Assembly (NCBI GenBank): GCA_037962975.1
Contig: CM075670.1
Location: forward strand, 82,649,501-82,713,500
Direction of reading: 5' to 3'
Length of the DNA: 64,000 bases
From: Clitoria ternatea
Taxonomy: Eukaryota > Streptophyta > Magnoliopsida > Fabales > Fabaceae
Shown here: positions 11,220 through 24,184 of the stretch, piece after piece
How the letters are laid out: each line of letters begins with the position of its first letter
How positions within the stretch are numbered: the stretch's first letter is position 1
Program-made: the position numbers and the translations under genes
Notes under the pieces: generated by a model
Told to the model about the DNA's origin: nothing
Databases searched by the model: none
What the model saw: only the letters and a program-made list of their open reading frames with translations

Positions 11220-11510
11220 ATACTGGAAATAATATTATTTTAAGTTACTATTCTAAATAGTAAAATACTATTTCAATAGTAAATTACTATTTCAATAGTA
11301 AATTACTATTCAAATAGTAAATTACTATTTACTGTTACTATTACCTTTACTATTCACGATTTACTATTTACCATTACTATTCACGATTTACTATTTACCA
11401 TTACTATTCATGATTTACTATTTACTGTTACTATTCATGTTTTACTATTTACTGTTACTATTTATGATTTACTATTCACTATTCATTATTCAAAATTTAC
11501 CATTTTTGTT
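11220..11510. repeat. TACTATT array in the LTR of B
   Basis: A degenerate tandem array of TACTATT, TTTACTATT and CACGATTTACTATT words with a clear unit of about 27 bp in the middle. Corresponding arrays stand at 25018-25260 and, reversed, at 44520-44815. It is part of the family LTR rather than a local expansion. Confidence 0.75.
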
Positions 11511-11820
11511 TTAAGTAGTAATCTTAATTTTCATCTTGTAACTATATTAAAATGAAATTGGTATGTTTTAAAACTCGGAGACAAGGCGTGTACGGATTTA
11601 CAATAACGAACCAGTATACAAGAGGTAAGGGGTAGTGAGATAAGAATATAATATGAAAAGATATAAGAATAATGGGAGGAGTCCCCTACTCCTTTTAAAT
11701 TAAATAATATTATTATTTTAAAATATTAACTTTTAACTTAAAATTTATAATAAAATTTAAATTAAATATCTGATGTAACTAACTCTAAAATACCTATGCA
11801 AATACCTGGATAACCTATGC

Positions 11821-14784
11821 TGAAACATCCCGACTTAAATAAAACAAATCCGAGACCGGGGAAAATTTTTTTCGCGCTCACCATGAGTCGGGGAAAAGGA
11901 AACGGGTCAAGTTGCCACTCTCTTGGCAAGACCCTGATCCAGCTACGTGAAACCAGCGGATAACGATTGAGCGAGCCCTTACTCGCTAGAGCGAGTCTCT
12001 CACTCGGTATTTTCCTTCCCTCAGAATTGGGACCACCTCTCACTTGGGAATGATCCCCTCGGGTCACACCTCATTCGGAATTCTTACTCAAAGTCAGACC
12101 CTTATTCTGGAAGGTCTCCTCACAGACATGGTTTGCTCGGAACCCCTTTTAATCTTCATCCGGAAAATGATTCTCTCAGTTAATTCCACTAGGAATCTTT
12201 AAACCATCCCTCGCCCGGAAGTATTTTCCCTTCGGTTATGCTTCACTCAGAATTAATTTAATCTCACCTCACTCAGAGACACTTCAACTTCAATTCACTC
12301 GGAAGTGTCTTACACATTCTTCACTCAGGAATATTTTACTAGGTTAAGTCTCACTCCGGGATATTATAACATTATCCACTCGGGATATGTAAACCTTATC
12401 CACTCGGAGGAGGTTTTCTAGAATATACCTCACTCAAACATTTTAACCATTCTTCCCTCGGAAGTGGTTCATTCGGTCAATTCCCACTTGGGAGTCGTTG
12501 TAACCTATCTTCACTCGGAATAGGTTCACTCGCTAAAGTCTTACTCAGAAACAATGTAGCCTTTAACATTTCTCATACAACACTTACTGGGCAATTCAAC
12601 AACCTCATAACATAATATATATATATATATGTGTTTTCAAATCCTAGCGAATTCAAATTCAGATACACTCAAAAGTAAACAGTGTACTTAGGAGCCAGCC
12701 AAGGTTACATCACAACTAATTACAATGTGTGCCCACATTTGCATAAATACACTTCACACGGGTTTGATGTTCTCCCATCATTCACCGTTCCGAACTATAT
12801 CCACTAAAAATATAGCCATAAGTAGGGGTGAGCATTTTACATATTAAATGACAGTTATTGTCTTGGATTAGTCACTACATACTCAACTATACAATATCAT
12901 TTCACAATCAAACAATAACATACACTGCCATTCAATATGACTACTCACTCGGTATCAATCAGTCAGAATTCACTCAACTCATTCATGGCTATATTATTCA
13001 TGCTATTCTCAATAACATATACATATAAACATACAAGACACATTGCACTCGGCAATAGTTTTAGTGTGCACATATTTATTCAGTCGGATCTGATTGTTCA
13101 TTATTAATTTTTATGTTGCAACATAGGCTCTCAGCCTTTTGCTCAGCTCCAAGCTGATCCGGCCGTTTTACTGGTACCAAACCATTTGCCCTCTCATGTA
13201 ACACAGTCACTCCCAGCGACAACGGAAGTGTTACGGGCAGCCCTGAGTCCCACTCGGTAGGCTTGCCTTGAGTCCCACCCAAGGTCTTTCTTTGTATCTC
13301 ATACATATTCATTTGATTACCATTTCTATATTAAGCGTCCCACGCTGTATGCACTCGGCATTTCAATGGTGAATCAAATGTATATGATTTTAATCATCAA
13401 GCGTCCCACGCTGTATGCACTCGACATTCTCATCTTCGTATCTCATACATATTTATTTGATTAGCATTTCTATATTAAGCGTCCCACGCTGTATGCACTC
13501 GGTATTTCAATGGTGAATCAAATGTATATGATTTTAATCATCAAGCGTCCCACGCTGTATGCACTCGGCATTCTCATCTTCATATCTCATACATATTCAT
13601 TTGATTAATATTTCTATATTAAGCGTCCCACGCTGTATGCACTCGGTATTTCAATGGTGAATCAAATGCATATGATTTTAATCATCAAGCATCCCATGCT
13701 GTAGGCACTCGACATTCTTATCTTCATATCTCATACATATTCATTTGATTACCATTTCTATATTAAGCATCCCACGCTGTATGCACTCGGCATTTCAATG
13801 GTGAATCAAATGCATATGATTTTAATCATCAAGCGTCCTACGCTGTATGCACTCGGCATTCTCATTTCAATCAACATACTTCACATGCAACTCCATATAC
13901 AATCATATAGTAAGCGTTTCACGCTATAAGCACTCGGCATACTCATTAAAATCAACATGCATCACATGCAGTTCAATATTCAATCATGGATGGAATCACG
14001 TAACACTTCATAACTCAGATTTCACATATCCGGGTATATCACAAGTTAGCAAACAACCAAAACACATCAATCATCACATTTCAAAGCTATATAACAAACA
14101 GCATATCAATTTTACCCGGAACCTGTCCATAAACCATTCATTTGAAATGTAAAGCACCCCCTACCTACTGTGAAGTCACTCAAACTTTCAACGATGATCA
14201 GTTGCTCTTCGGTCGCTCCTTCAATCACTCCCTCTTGCTCAACGACCTTCAGACTCAATCAAACTCTGCACTCAGCTTTGGAGAAGCCCAAGGCTGTTCT
14301 CTTACTCTCGACAGTCCAACCTTCACTAACAGTAGAGGACTTCGAGCCTCCAAGACACTACAACGTCACTGATGAAGAAGAAGGTAAAGACGGAGGAGAG
14401 GAAGAAGAAGCTCTGTCGACTTCAGGAGAAACGGGAACGGCACCTTAACACTGCCCACTTCCCAGTCGAGATTCCAACAGCGTCGAGTAGAAAAAAGAGA
14501 AGGAGAGGGAGACGACGACGAAGAAAAAGAAGAAGAAACAGAGGCTTGAGGGAATTCTAGAGAGAACAGAAGAGTGGTTCTGCATGCACGAAAGAGAAAT
14601 GAGTTCAGAGTGGGTGGAAAAGTGAAACTGAAGCTATTATACTGTCAAGAGGGGCACATGCGTCATTCCATGCCTCTTTTACTTAGTCAGTAATCAATCT
14701 CAATCAGCAGTCAATCTTAATCAGCAGTCAATCTTAATCTGAAATTAATCTCAATCAATAATTAATCTTAATCAGGATGTTACA
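11821..14784 (-). mobile_element. Solo LTR D (2964 bp) in B's 5' LTR
   Basis: Comparison with B's 3' LTR shows that 11821-14784 is inserted. TSDs are a perfect TATGC at 11816-11820 and 14785-14789. On the minus strand it starts TGTAACATCC and ends GGATGTTTCA. The minus orientation is chosen because a pyrimidine-rich leader like that in solo LTR E then lies downstream of the start, around 14560-14360. It carries a tandem array (13333-13945) and many CCGAGTG words. No internal coding region exists, so it is a recombination product. The short ORFs are low-complexity (Glu/Lys/Arg-rich at 14372-14560) and are not genes. Confidence 0.85.
13333..13945. repeat. Tandem array in solo LTR D with alternating 65/78-bp spacing
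   Basis: The word AAGCGTCCCACGCTGTATGC recurs nine times, with some variants, at about 13333, 13399, 13477, 13542, 13620, 13685, 13765, 13831 and 13913. The spacing mostly alternates between about 65 and 78, so the real unit is a dimer of about 143 bp. Each copy contains the small inverted repeat GCGTCCCACGC. Confidence 0.85.
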
Positions 14785-16509
14785 TATGCGAACTGGACTG
14801 AACCTATACAAGGACTTGGATTATTATGACCTGTATGGACTTATGGACTAAACTATACCTATGCGAGGATTGGAATATATGGACTTACATAGACCCATGC
14901 AAGGAATGGACTATAAAGACTCAAAATCAATCTTATTAATCTAAATAACCATTAAGATTTGAATTACATTATGAGTGACATTTAATTTATTTGAATTGTT
15001 TATAATTGATAATATTTAATTTTGATTGATATTTAATTGTGATTAATAATATTTGATGTAATTGATGATATTTAGTTATAATTGATAATGCTTGATTTTT
15101 ATTGATGACTGTGTGATGTGGAGTTTGAGCATATAGTGAGCATGACGGAAAGCTAAAACTCAGTAAGAATTTTCTTACCTTACTCTTTAAATTTTTATTA
15201 CTTTAAATCTTCTCTTCTTAGAAATTATTTTTATTTTCAATATTTAGAATAAAAAATTAGTATTTATTTTAGAAAGAAGACATTTTATGAAAATTAATTT
15301 ATAACAAATTGAGATAATTAAATCTTGAATTAAAGAAAAATTTTGTAATTTTAAGTATTTTTGGTTAATGATTTAAAGATTATTCTCTTTTAATAAAATA
15401 AAATTTTCAAAAGAAAATTATTTTATTTTTCCAACTTAATAACTAAAGATATTTGGAAATAATTGAGAATTTGATCTTGTTAAGATTCAATTTGAGAAAG
15501 ATTATGTAAAAGTTTTGTATGAAAAAGTTTTGAGATATTTAAGGCTTGGAAACTCAATTTTGGTGAGAATTGAAAACTGTACGAAATTTATTTCTGTGGG
15601 ACAGAAATTCAGAGAATCGAGAGAATGTACAATTTATTGAAATGATGTTGTAAACCTTTAAGGTATTTAATAATTGAGTTTCTAAAAGCCTTAACCAACT
15701 AAATACATGAATAGTTCATGCATCATGAATCATTAAAGTGAAATTAAATGATATTGTCTGGGGACAGATTATAGAAATCGAGGACACATTAGAGGAGGCT
15801 TAATTACGGGCCTTGGGATGATAGGGTGTGAAAGGGTGCTTCAGGGGACCTGGGGTAGCTCCCTAGTGTCGGGTACTTTCATAATAAAAACTTTCTTAAT
15901 CTGACTAGTCTCTAAGTGTTTCCATGCCAGTTGAGCTGTTCATATTATTATTATCCAGACTTATGGAATAGTGTAAACTCCTGGTTGGCTCAGTGCAAAT
16001 TAAAATTTAACGGCCCACATATATAGGAAAGTTATGATAAAGATATTGCATAACATTCATGCATTCATAATTGATTAAGTATGTGATTGTGATTGTGATT
16101 GATATTATTATATATTAGTTTATGAAAACCCTTTGTTGCTTATGCCTTATTCGAGAATATTATTCTAAATTGATGGTTCAGAGGGGAGGATCAAAGAATC
16201 TCGGCAGTAAATATAGCACGTTCTAGAAAGGGAGCTCGGTATGAATACCGTGGTCCAATGAATAAATAATGTTAATAAGTAACTGCTTCTGGGCCATAGA
16301 GTTTCCTCTCTTTCTTATAATGTTTAATGTTTATTTTCTTCGGATGAATGTACAATTACTTTATAAAGTTTTAATAATATTTATGAGGTATTTTAGAAAT
16401 AATGTATGTAATTTATTCCGATAGTTTCTTTTTAACAATCATATCTTTTTAAAAAAAATTTATGAATTTTGCTATAATTTATTAAGGTGTAACAGAGGGT
16501 GTTACAAAG

Positions 16510-16521
16510 TGGTATCAGAGC
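16510..16521 (+). promoter_or_regulatory. Primer binding site of element B
   Basis: TGGTATCAGAGC, three bases after the 5' LTR end, is the canonical site complementary to the 3' end of initiator Met tRNA. A short leader (16522-16659) with no ORF follows. Confidence 0.92.
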
Positions 16522-16659
16522 AGTTAATCTAATAGGCCTGGAGAAAAGGTTTATCTTGCTTTATCTGTAAACTCTGTAGGTAATAGAAAATAGAATATCT
16601 GACTTGGTAGTAACTGTGATTGATGTGACAAATCTCAGTTATTATGAAATAGGAAACTA

Positions 16660-17720
16660 ATAGCTGGAAACGATCTTGCTGGAGTTGTAGAACACTTAAT
16701 CAATGCAATTGGAGCACGTGAAGGTCAAGGTAACGATGCCTTGAGAAGGCTGGACCTATTCAAAAAGCGCAATCCATCTCGTTTCAAGGGAGGATATAAC
16801 CCTGATTGAGCACAAACATGGATTCGAGAGATAGAGAAGATCTTTCGAGCATTGCAATGTAATGAAGCTGATAGGGTAGTCTTCACTACTTATGCCTTAT
16901 CTGAGGATGTCGAACATTGGTGGGATAGCATGCGTAGATAATTCGAAGTCAACGATATGGAGATCACTTGGGATTATTTCAAGGATATGTTTCTGGTGAA
17001 ATACTTTCCAGCTGATGTTAAAGAGAAAAGACAATTCGAATTCCTGTTGCTAACCCAAGGAAATATGACCGTTGGAGAGTACGCATCCAGGTTTGAAGAG
17101 CTATCTCTTTTTCATTCTCATTATAATGATGCTACTAACAAAGGTGATCGGTGTGCAAAGTTTGTAAATGGACTACGGCCAGTATTAAAGAAGTTATACG
17201 AATACAAGAAATCCATGAATTTTCTATGTTGGTAAATAGGTGCAGGATCTTTGAAGAGGATTATAAGGATAGAATGACCAAAAGTCGTGAGCCCATTCAC
17301 AAGGCAGGAGAAATGAGAAGTGGAGGACCTCACAATCACCAAAGAAGAGACTTCAGGAGAAATAAGCCTTACCAAGCGCCATTTCACTGGTTTGGAGCAG
17401 CATCTGTTCCTAACAGACCCCAAGCTTCAATTGGAAGCTATTACCTGACATCTACACCAAATTTTAAATGTTTTATCTGTGTAGGACCCCATTTGAAAAG
17501 GGATTGTCCTAAAAACACTTATGTTTGCTTTAAGTGTAACAAACCAGATATCACATCAAGGATTGCCCAGAGATGAAGAGAGAAAACCCTGAAGGTGCGA
17601 GTACAAACATAAATACTCAAGGAGGCGTGCATAGTGCAATCGGAAGGCTGAAGGCAAAAGGAGAGGTTTTTGCAATCACTGGAGAAGAAGCATTTGATTC
17701 TGATTTCATGGTGGAAGGTA
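16660..17720 (+). pseudogene. Gag of element B, broken
   Basis: This is the homologue of A's gag. The start codon is lost (ATA at 16660 where A has ATG). In-frame stops lie at 16807-16809 and 16939-16941. The capsid block with FKDMFLVKYFPADVKEKRQF is readable from 16957, and a frameshift near 17190 moves the C-terminal part to another frame. The first zinc knuckle is degenerate (CFICVGPHLKRDC) and the second is cut by another frameshift after CFKCNKP. No functional capsid protein can be made from this copy. Confidence 0.9.
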
Positions 17721-17721
17721 A

Positions 17722-20700
17722 GTGATCATTAATAAGATTCCTTTAACTATTATGTATAACTCAGGTGCATCACATTCCTTTATTGCCAATGACTGTGTAG
17801 AAAAACTAAAATTACCTGTGATAGAACTACCATTTGACTTATCTGTACATACTCCTGGAAATAATCCCATTGTCAATTCTAAAGCCTGTTGGAAATGCCC
17901 TATTGTCATAGATGGTAGGGACTTTTAGGCTAATCTTTTCTGTTTACCCCTTTCTTGCTTAGAAGTTATTATTGGGCTAGATTAGTTGTCTGAAAATCAT
18001 GTTCTAATAGATTGTCATAATAAAATCATAATGTTTAAAGAACCAGTGAATTTGAATCCTGAGGATTCGAGATTTCTAACCACCAACCAAGTGAGTGCCT
18101 CTTTAAAAGGAGGGGCTCAAGGATTCATGCTATTGCTTTCAACGAAATAAGAGCAGGAATCAAAAATCAAAAATCTGTCGGTTGTGTGTGAATTTCCTGA
18201 CATTTTTCCTGAAGATATTCCTGGTTTACCCCTAGAAACAGATATGGAATTCGCCATTGATCTAGTACCTGGAGTTGGACCCATTTCAATTGCACCATAC
18301 CGAATGTCACCTCTAGAATTAGCAGAGTTGAAGAAACAACTTGAAGAGATGATAGAGAAGCAGTTTATACGACTCAGTGTATCCCCCTAGGGTGCACCAG
18401 TGTTGTTGGTTAAGAAAAAGGATGGTAGCATAAGGTTGTGTATAGATTATCAGCAACTAAACAAGGTGACGATCAAGAACAGATATCCTCTGCCAAGGAT
18501 TGACGACTTGATGGATCAGCTGGGTGGTGCCACGGTGTTCTCCAAAATTGCTTTGAGGTCTGGATACCATCAAATAAGGGTGAAGAAAGAAGATGTACCA
18601 AAAACTGCTTTTAGAACACACTATAGCTATTACGACTATCTAGTAATGCCTTTTGGTGTAACTAATGCACCAGCCGTATTCATGGATTACATGAATAGGA
18701 TTTTCCATCCATATCTAGATAAATTTGTAGTGGTGTTCATTGATGATATATTAGTGTACTCTAAAAGCAGAGAAGAACATGTTGAACACTTGAAGATTGT
18801 GTTGGAAATCTTGAAAAAGAAATAACTGTATGCAAAGTTGTCGAAGTGTGAATTCTGGTTGGAAGAAGTGAACTTTTTAGGACATGTAATTAGTCAAGGA
18901 GGAATAGCCGTAGACCCTTACAAGGTGGAGGCAGTTTTAAAATGGGAGAAACCAACCACGATCACTGAGATTAGAAGTTTCTTAGGCTTGGCTGGATACT
19001 ATAGGAGATTCATTGAAGGATTTTCAAAGCTAGGATACCCACTGACTAAGTTAACACGGAAAGGATAACCTTTTGTGTGGACGACACAATGCGAGAATAG
19101 TTTCCAAGAGCTGAAAGATCAACTTACTTCTGCGCCGGTGTTAGTACTCCCCGATCCACATCGAAGTTTTGAAGTTTACTGTGATGCGTCTAAACAAGGA
19201 CTAGGAAGTGTACTCATGCAAGCAAGAAGGTTGTAGCGTATGCGTCGTGCTAATTAAGGCAACATGAGATTAACTACCCTACCCATGACTTAGAGTTAGC
19301 CGCTGTAGTTTTTGCCTTAAAGATTTGAAGGCATTATCTATATGGTGCAACATTCGATGTGTTTAGCGATCATAAGAGTCTCAAGTATTTATACGACTAA
19401 AAGGAGTTAAACATGAGGCAACAGAGATGGATGGAATTCTTAAAGGGCTACGACTTTGAGTTACAATACCATCCTTGAAAAGTGAACATAGTAGCTGATG
19501 CTTTAAGTCGAAAGTCTCTACATGTGTCCACAATGATGATTAAAGAACTTGAATTGATAGAGAACTTCAGAGATCTTAACCTAGCAATAAAGGTTAATGC
19601 TAACAGCTACAGATTAGGAGCGTTGCAAGTGACAAGTGAGTTCCTGAGGCAAGTTTTAGAGGCTCAACAAGAGGATGAATTCTTGCAAGAGAAGAAAGAA
19701 CTCTTGAAACAAGGAAAAGAAGTCGAGTTCACTGTGGGAAATGACTAATTATTGAAGTATAAGGATCGAGTGTGTATCCCTGATCAAGAGGAGTTGAGGA
19801 AAGCAATTCTGGAAGAAGGCCATAAAAGTTATATGAGCATTCATCCCGGAGCTACTAAAATGTATCAAGATTTGAAGAAGTTATTTTGGTGGCCTGGAAT
19901 GAAGAAAGCGGTGGTAGAGTACATGGTTGCATGTCTAATTTGCCAGAAGGTTAAAGTAGAACACCAAAAACCCCCTGGAATGCTACAATCAATAGAAATA
20001 TTGGAATGGGAATGGGATAGCATTACCATGGATTTTGTGACTTCTCTACCTAAAACTCCATTAGGACATGATTCAATATGGGTAATAATTGATAGATTAA
20101 CCAAATCTGCCCACTTTATTCCCATCAATATTCGTTACTCTATGGAGAAGCTGGCAAAATTATATATCGAGGAGATTGTGAGATTGCATGGAATTCCTTC
20201 AAGTATCATTTCTGATCGGGACCCTCGTTTTACATCATAATTCTGGAAGAGCTTGCACAAGGCTTTGGGAACAAGACTGCGTCTAAGTTCAGTATATCAT
20301 TCTCAGACGAATGGACAATCAGAAAGAACAATTCAATCTCTAGAGGACTTGTTACGAGCTTGTGCTTTGGAGCATAAAGGAAGTTGGAATCAATTCTTAC
20401 CATATGTGGAGTTTACCTACAACAACAGTTTCCATGCTAGCATTGGCATGACACCTTTTGAAGCATTATATGGAAGAAAATGTAGGACCCCGCTATGTTG
20501 GTTTGAGACTGGTGAAAACTTGATGCTAGGACCAGAGTTGGTACAACAAACCACAGATAAAATCAAAATAGTTCAGGAAAAGATGAAGGCAACACAGAGC
20601 AGGTAGAAAAGTTACTATGACAAAAGAAGAAAGCCGCTCGAATTTCAAGTAGGCGATCATGTATTCTTGAAAGTCACACCTACGACTGGGGTCGATCAGG

Positions 20701-20859
20701 CAATGAAATCTCGAAAACTAACTCCTAGATTTATTGGTCTATATCAAATAATTCATAAAGTTAGTCCTCTTGCCTACCAAATAGCATTACCATATTTTCT
20801 TTCTAATATCCATAACGTTTTTCATGTGTCAAACTTACAAAAGTATATATCTGATCTTA
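17722..20859 (+). pseudogene. Protease, RT, RNase H and integrase of element B, broken
   Basis: Protease shows NSGASHSF where A has DSGASHSF, so the catalytic Asp codon (17758-17760) has become Asn. RT keeps LLVKKKDGSIRLCIDYQQLN and the FIDDILVYSK box. In motif A the sequence is IALRSGYHQI, with Ala (18550-18552) where a catalytic Asp is expected. Stops at 18388, 18823 and 19066 interrupt RT. Around 19225 a frameshift leads into RNase H (ending VADALSRKSL). Integrase shows HPGATKMYQDL, CLICQKVK, MDFVTSLPKT and DRDPRFTS, with further stops at 19746, 20238 and 20604. The C-terminus is cut at 20859 by solo LTR E and goes on at 23926. Confidence 0.9.
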
Positions 20860-23800
20860 TGTAACATCCCGAATATTTTAGTAAAATGATGATGAGTGGA
20901 AAATATTAATAAATGTTTTAGAGATTTATTCGATATTTTTATGAATTATTAGGCAATTATAAATAATTAATTATTGTAGAATTAAATAAATTTAATTGAT
21001 TGATTAATTACAAAAAAGGTTAAATAAGGTGAAATGAGAAGGAGGTGAAAGTTTAATTAAAACTTTAAAAGAAAATATAAAAGGAATAGGGAAAGGATAG
21101 TTTTGCCCCTGGGCTTTAAATAATAAAACCCATCTTATTCCTCATTCATTCACTTTCACACGAGCCTACGTCTGCTTCTTCTTTCTCCTTCTAATTCTTC
21201 TTCTTCTTCTTCTCCTCACCGCTGCTGAGCTGCATGCCCCAGAGGAAGGTCCATTTCGCATCAAAACTTTGAGATAACTACATTTTCGCGACCGTGGTTT
21301 CAAGGTGAGTACAATGGACTCTTTAGTTTGAGTTATCTCGTCTGTTTTCATTTTTACTCCCTAACCGAATGGTCATGCATGGCAGGGTAAGGCTCTATTT
21401 TCCATTCCTCCGGTGAGTGTAAGCTTGAAAATGGTCTTTAGACTGAGAGGGTGGTATGATGTTAACGGGTCTTGCATTCCGACCCCCGTAGGTAGCAGAA
21501 CGAACACTAGAGGACTGATTGACGAAGCTGGTGCTGGATTCGGAGGTGAAACCTTGAACCCAGCACTTAGAGGACGCAATCGGCACCAAGAGTAGATCGT
21601 TAAAGCCTGGAATCGAGGTAAGGGGGTGTTTGGGTTATAATTAATTAGAATAGGTAAATATGTTGGTTCCAGGTCGTTGAACCAGTTATGAACACGGTAA
21701 GAGATATTGCTGGATGATGAGTTGTATATGTATGATAAGTATTTGCTATGTGTGGCATGGTGTGTATTGTTTTAGTGAGGCGTAACATGATAAGAATAAT
21801 GAAATAGAGATTAAGAAAAGATACAACATGGCTTGTGTTGATAGGTTTGGCAAGTAGACCGCCCGACTGGTGATCACATGTCAGTTCTAACATTTGTGCA
21901 TGAGATTGATAACGTTTTAATTATATTGAGTTACATATTGTGTATGAGATACTCTGTATACTATTGAGGGCAGGGAGTGGTCGCCGGTGCATTGCACGAG
22001 CAAGGAGCGGCTCCTGACAGGCTTCTAGTAAAAGGATTGTATGATTTTGCTATGTGATTGACTATGTATGAGGACATTATATTTATGGGCTTGACAAGTC
22101 GGTCGCCCTACATTATGAGCACATGTCAGTTTCTGACAGTTACAAATGATGATCATAATGATATGCTTATGTTTATATAATTGAATATGTGATTATGTGG
22201 TAGAGGACGACCGACAGTATGTGTTACCCTCCTTTTTGGCTTCTGTCGTCAAGTCGGACCCAGTTGAGCTACCCAGAGGTCTATGACCCAATGGTTGAGG
22301 GGGAGCCAAGTCGGGCTCGGTGAACCAAGTCGGGTTCACGGGGTGTCAAGTCGGACCCCTAGCTGAAGGTCGATCCTTTTAGTATCCGGATACTAGGAGT
22401 CGATTTTATGTGAGAGTCAGTGGTGATAATTGATGAATTATTGGTATTGTGTGATGGTGTATGTACCTAATTATAATTGCTGAGTAAGATTTGCTATGCT
22501 TGCTGAGTAAGATTTACTATATTTGCCGAGTGAGAATTGTTATATTGTTGAGTAAGATTTGTTATATTTACCGAGTAAGGTTTGCTATATTTGCTGAGTG
22601 AGAATTGCTATATTTACCGAGTAAGAACTGCTATATTGTTGAGTGAGATTTGCTATATTTGCTGAGTAAGATTTGCTATATTTGCTGAGTGAGAATTGTT
22701 ATATTTGCCGAGTGAGAATTGCTATATTGCTGAGTAAGATTTGCTATACTTACTGAGTGAGAATTGCTATATTTGCCGAGTGAGAATTGCTATATTGCTG
22801 AGTGAGATTTGCTATACTTGCCGAGTAAGATTTGCTATATTTGTCGAGTGAGAATTGCTATATTGCTGAATGAAATTTGCTATATTTGCTGAGCAAGATT
22901 TGCTATATTTGCTGAGTGAGAATTGCTATATTTGTCAAGTGAGAACTACTATATTGTCGAGTGTGATTTGCAATTTATGGATAAAGCAGTCGGATGGAGT
23001 TTATATACAAACATTTTGTTAATTTCCGTTCTAGATTAATTATGATGCCAAACACTCACCCTTGTTGTGGTTTTCAATTTAGTAACCAGTGACAGGGAAG
23101 AGGTCGGAGCCCTGGAGGTGCGCCAAGCGGAGGATTGATGCCAAAGAACCGAGTGATTGTGAAATGAATTATGTGTAATGTATAATGAATTCTCTGAGTA
23201 TGTGATGTTTTACTATGTTGCCTTTGTATGTTGACTAATGAGCATATGAATTATGTTGCTATGTAATCGATATTGATTTTCATGAGTGAATTTGCGTTGC
23301 TTAGTAAAGTCGATTACCGGGTGAAATCTCGCCGAGCGGATCCAGTCTTGTCCGAGCGAGGGCCAGGGGAATTTGATCCTGTGCCTATTTCACTCAGGCA
23401 AGTACCCCTCTCCCGCTTCCGAGTGGTAAGAATGTCTTCCGAGTGATGAATGGCTGAGAGAAAACCTCTTCCGAGTGAAGGAAAGTTAGAATGTTCCGAG
23501 TGAAGTAAGGTTGGAAGGTTTCCGAGTGAGGTATACCCGAGAAAAACTTTTCCAAGCGAATGAAGGTTAAGAGTTTTTTGAGTGATATGTGACCGAGTGG
23601 ACCCATTTCTGAGTAAAAACTGAATTATTAATTTTCCTTGTAAGTCTCATTGTTCGCTCAATTTTAAAATGTAGGATTCGCCCAAGCGAATCGGGGTCTC
23701 GCTCAGGCGAATGACCCCTGTCTTCATTTCTTCTTCCGCTGATTCTAAATAATCCCATTTTATTAATTGATTTATTTCCGATCGGTTATTATTTTGAGTA

Positions 23801-23925
23801 TGTTTAAGAAAAATAATATATTATTTTATATTAGGATCTAATTAATTTTTATTAAAACGCAGAAAATTATTGCGAAAATGATTAAACGAGTGTAAATAAA
23901 AGGTAAATTGATGTGGGTCGTCACA
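20860..23925 (+). mobile_element. Solo LTR E (3066 bp) in B's integrase
   Basis: It begins TGTAACATCCCG and ends GTCGTCACA, splitting the integrase/chromodomain reading. Flanks are TCTTA (20855-20859) and TCCTA (23926-23930), a TSD with one mismatch. A TATA-like, CT-rich leader stands at about 21110-21240. A short-unit tandem array lies at 22479-22972. Several GTCGG words occur at 22250-22370 and CCGAGTG words at 23340-23600. No retroviral gene is inside, so it is a solo LTR of a chromovirus family related to C and D. Confidence 0.85.
22479..22972. repeat. Tandem array of about 23-bp units in solo LTR E
   Basis: About 20 copies of a unit like TGCTGAGTGAGAATTGCTAT followed by a few A/T bases, 20-23 bp each, with GAGTAAGATTT and GAGTGAGAATT variants intermixed. 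Many copies contain CCGAGTGAG. Confidence 0.88.
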
Positions 23926-24139
23926 TCCTATACATGTTATTGAACCTGATGTCATACAAGTTAAAGATAATCTTACATATGATGCACCACCTGTCAGAAT
24001 AGCTAACACAAGAATAAAACAGCTAAGGGACAAGACAATTTCACTCGTAAAGGTCATTTGGAGTGAAGCAAGAGGAGAAGACGCTACATGGGAACTAGAA
24101 ACTGAGATGAAAGAGTCTCATCCCTATTTATTTTACTGA
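23926..24139 (+). pseudogene. Integrase C-terminus/chromodomain of element B
   Basis: After solo LTR E the reading resumes with residues such as IKQLRDKTISLVKVIWS and EDATWELETEMKESHPYLF, ending at TGA 24137-24139. The block VKVIWS...ATWELE is the C-terminal chromodomain of Tekay/Del chromoviruses, thought to steer integration to heterochromatin. It belongs to the pol broken at 20859. Confidence 0.88.
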
Positions 24140-24170
24140 ATAATGTAAATTTCGAGGACGAAATTTTTCT

Positions 24171-24184
24171 AAGGGGAGTAGAGT
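24171..24184 (+). promoter_or_regulatory. Polypurine tract of element B
   Basis: AAGGGGAGTAGAGT lies directly before the 3' LTR start. It follows the family word GAGGACGAAATTTTTCTAA at about 24153-24171, typical of plant chromoviruses. Confidence 0.88.

Larger units (their letters stand above)
10412..16506 (+). repeat. 5' LTR of element B, split by solo LTR D
   Basis: The LTR opens TGTAACACCC and closes GTGTTACA. After removing D (11821-14784 and one TSD) it is about 3.13 kb, close to its 3' partner (about 3.11 kb). It holds a TATAAATA box at 11015-11022 and an array built from TACTATT words at 11220-11510, with a local unit near 27 bp. The only long ORFs are in D, not in the LTR. Confidence 0.88.

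Noticed and set aside
13333..13945. Regularly spaced repeats resembling a CRISPR array
   Set aside because: The 'spacers' are themselves repeated and the DNA is plant retrotransposon LTR. The same holds for the arrays at 36290-38620 and 58450-62450.
14142..14560. Small plus-strand ORFs in solo LTR D (60-100 codons)
   Set aside because: They lie opposite the CT-rich LTR leader, overlap in all frames and are Glu/Lys/Arg-rich low complexity.
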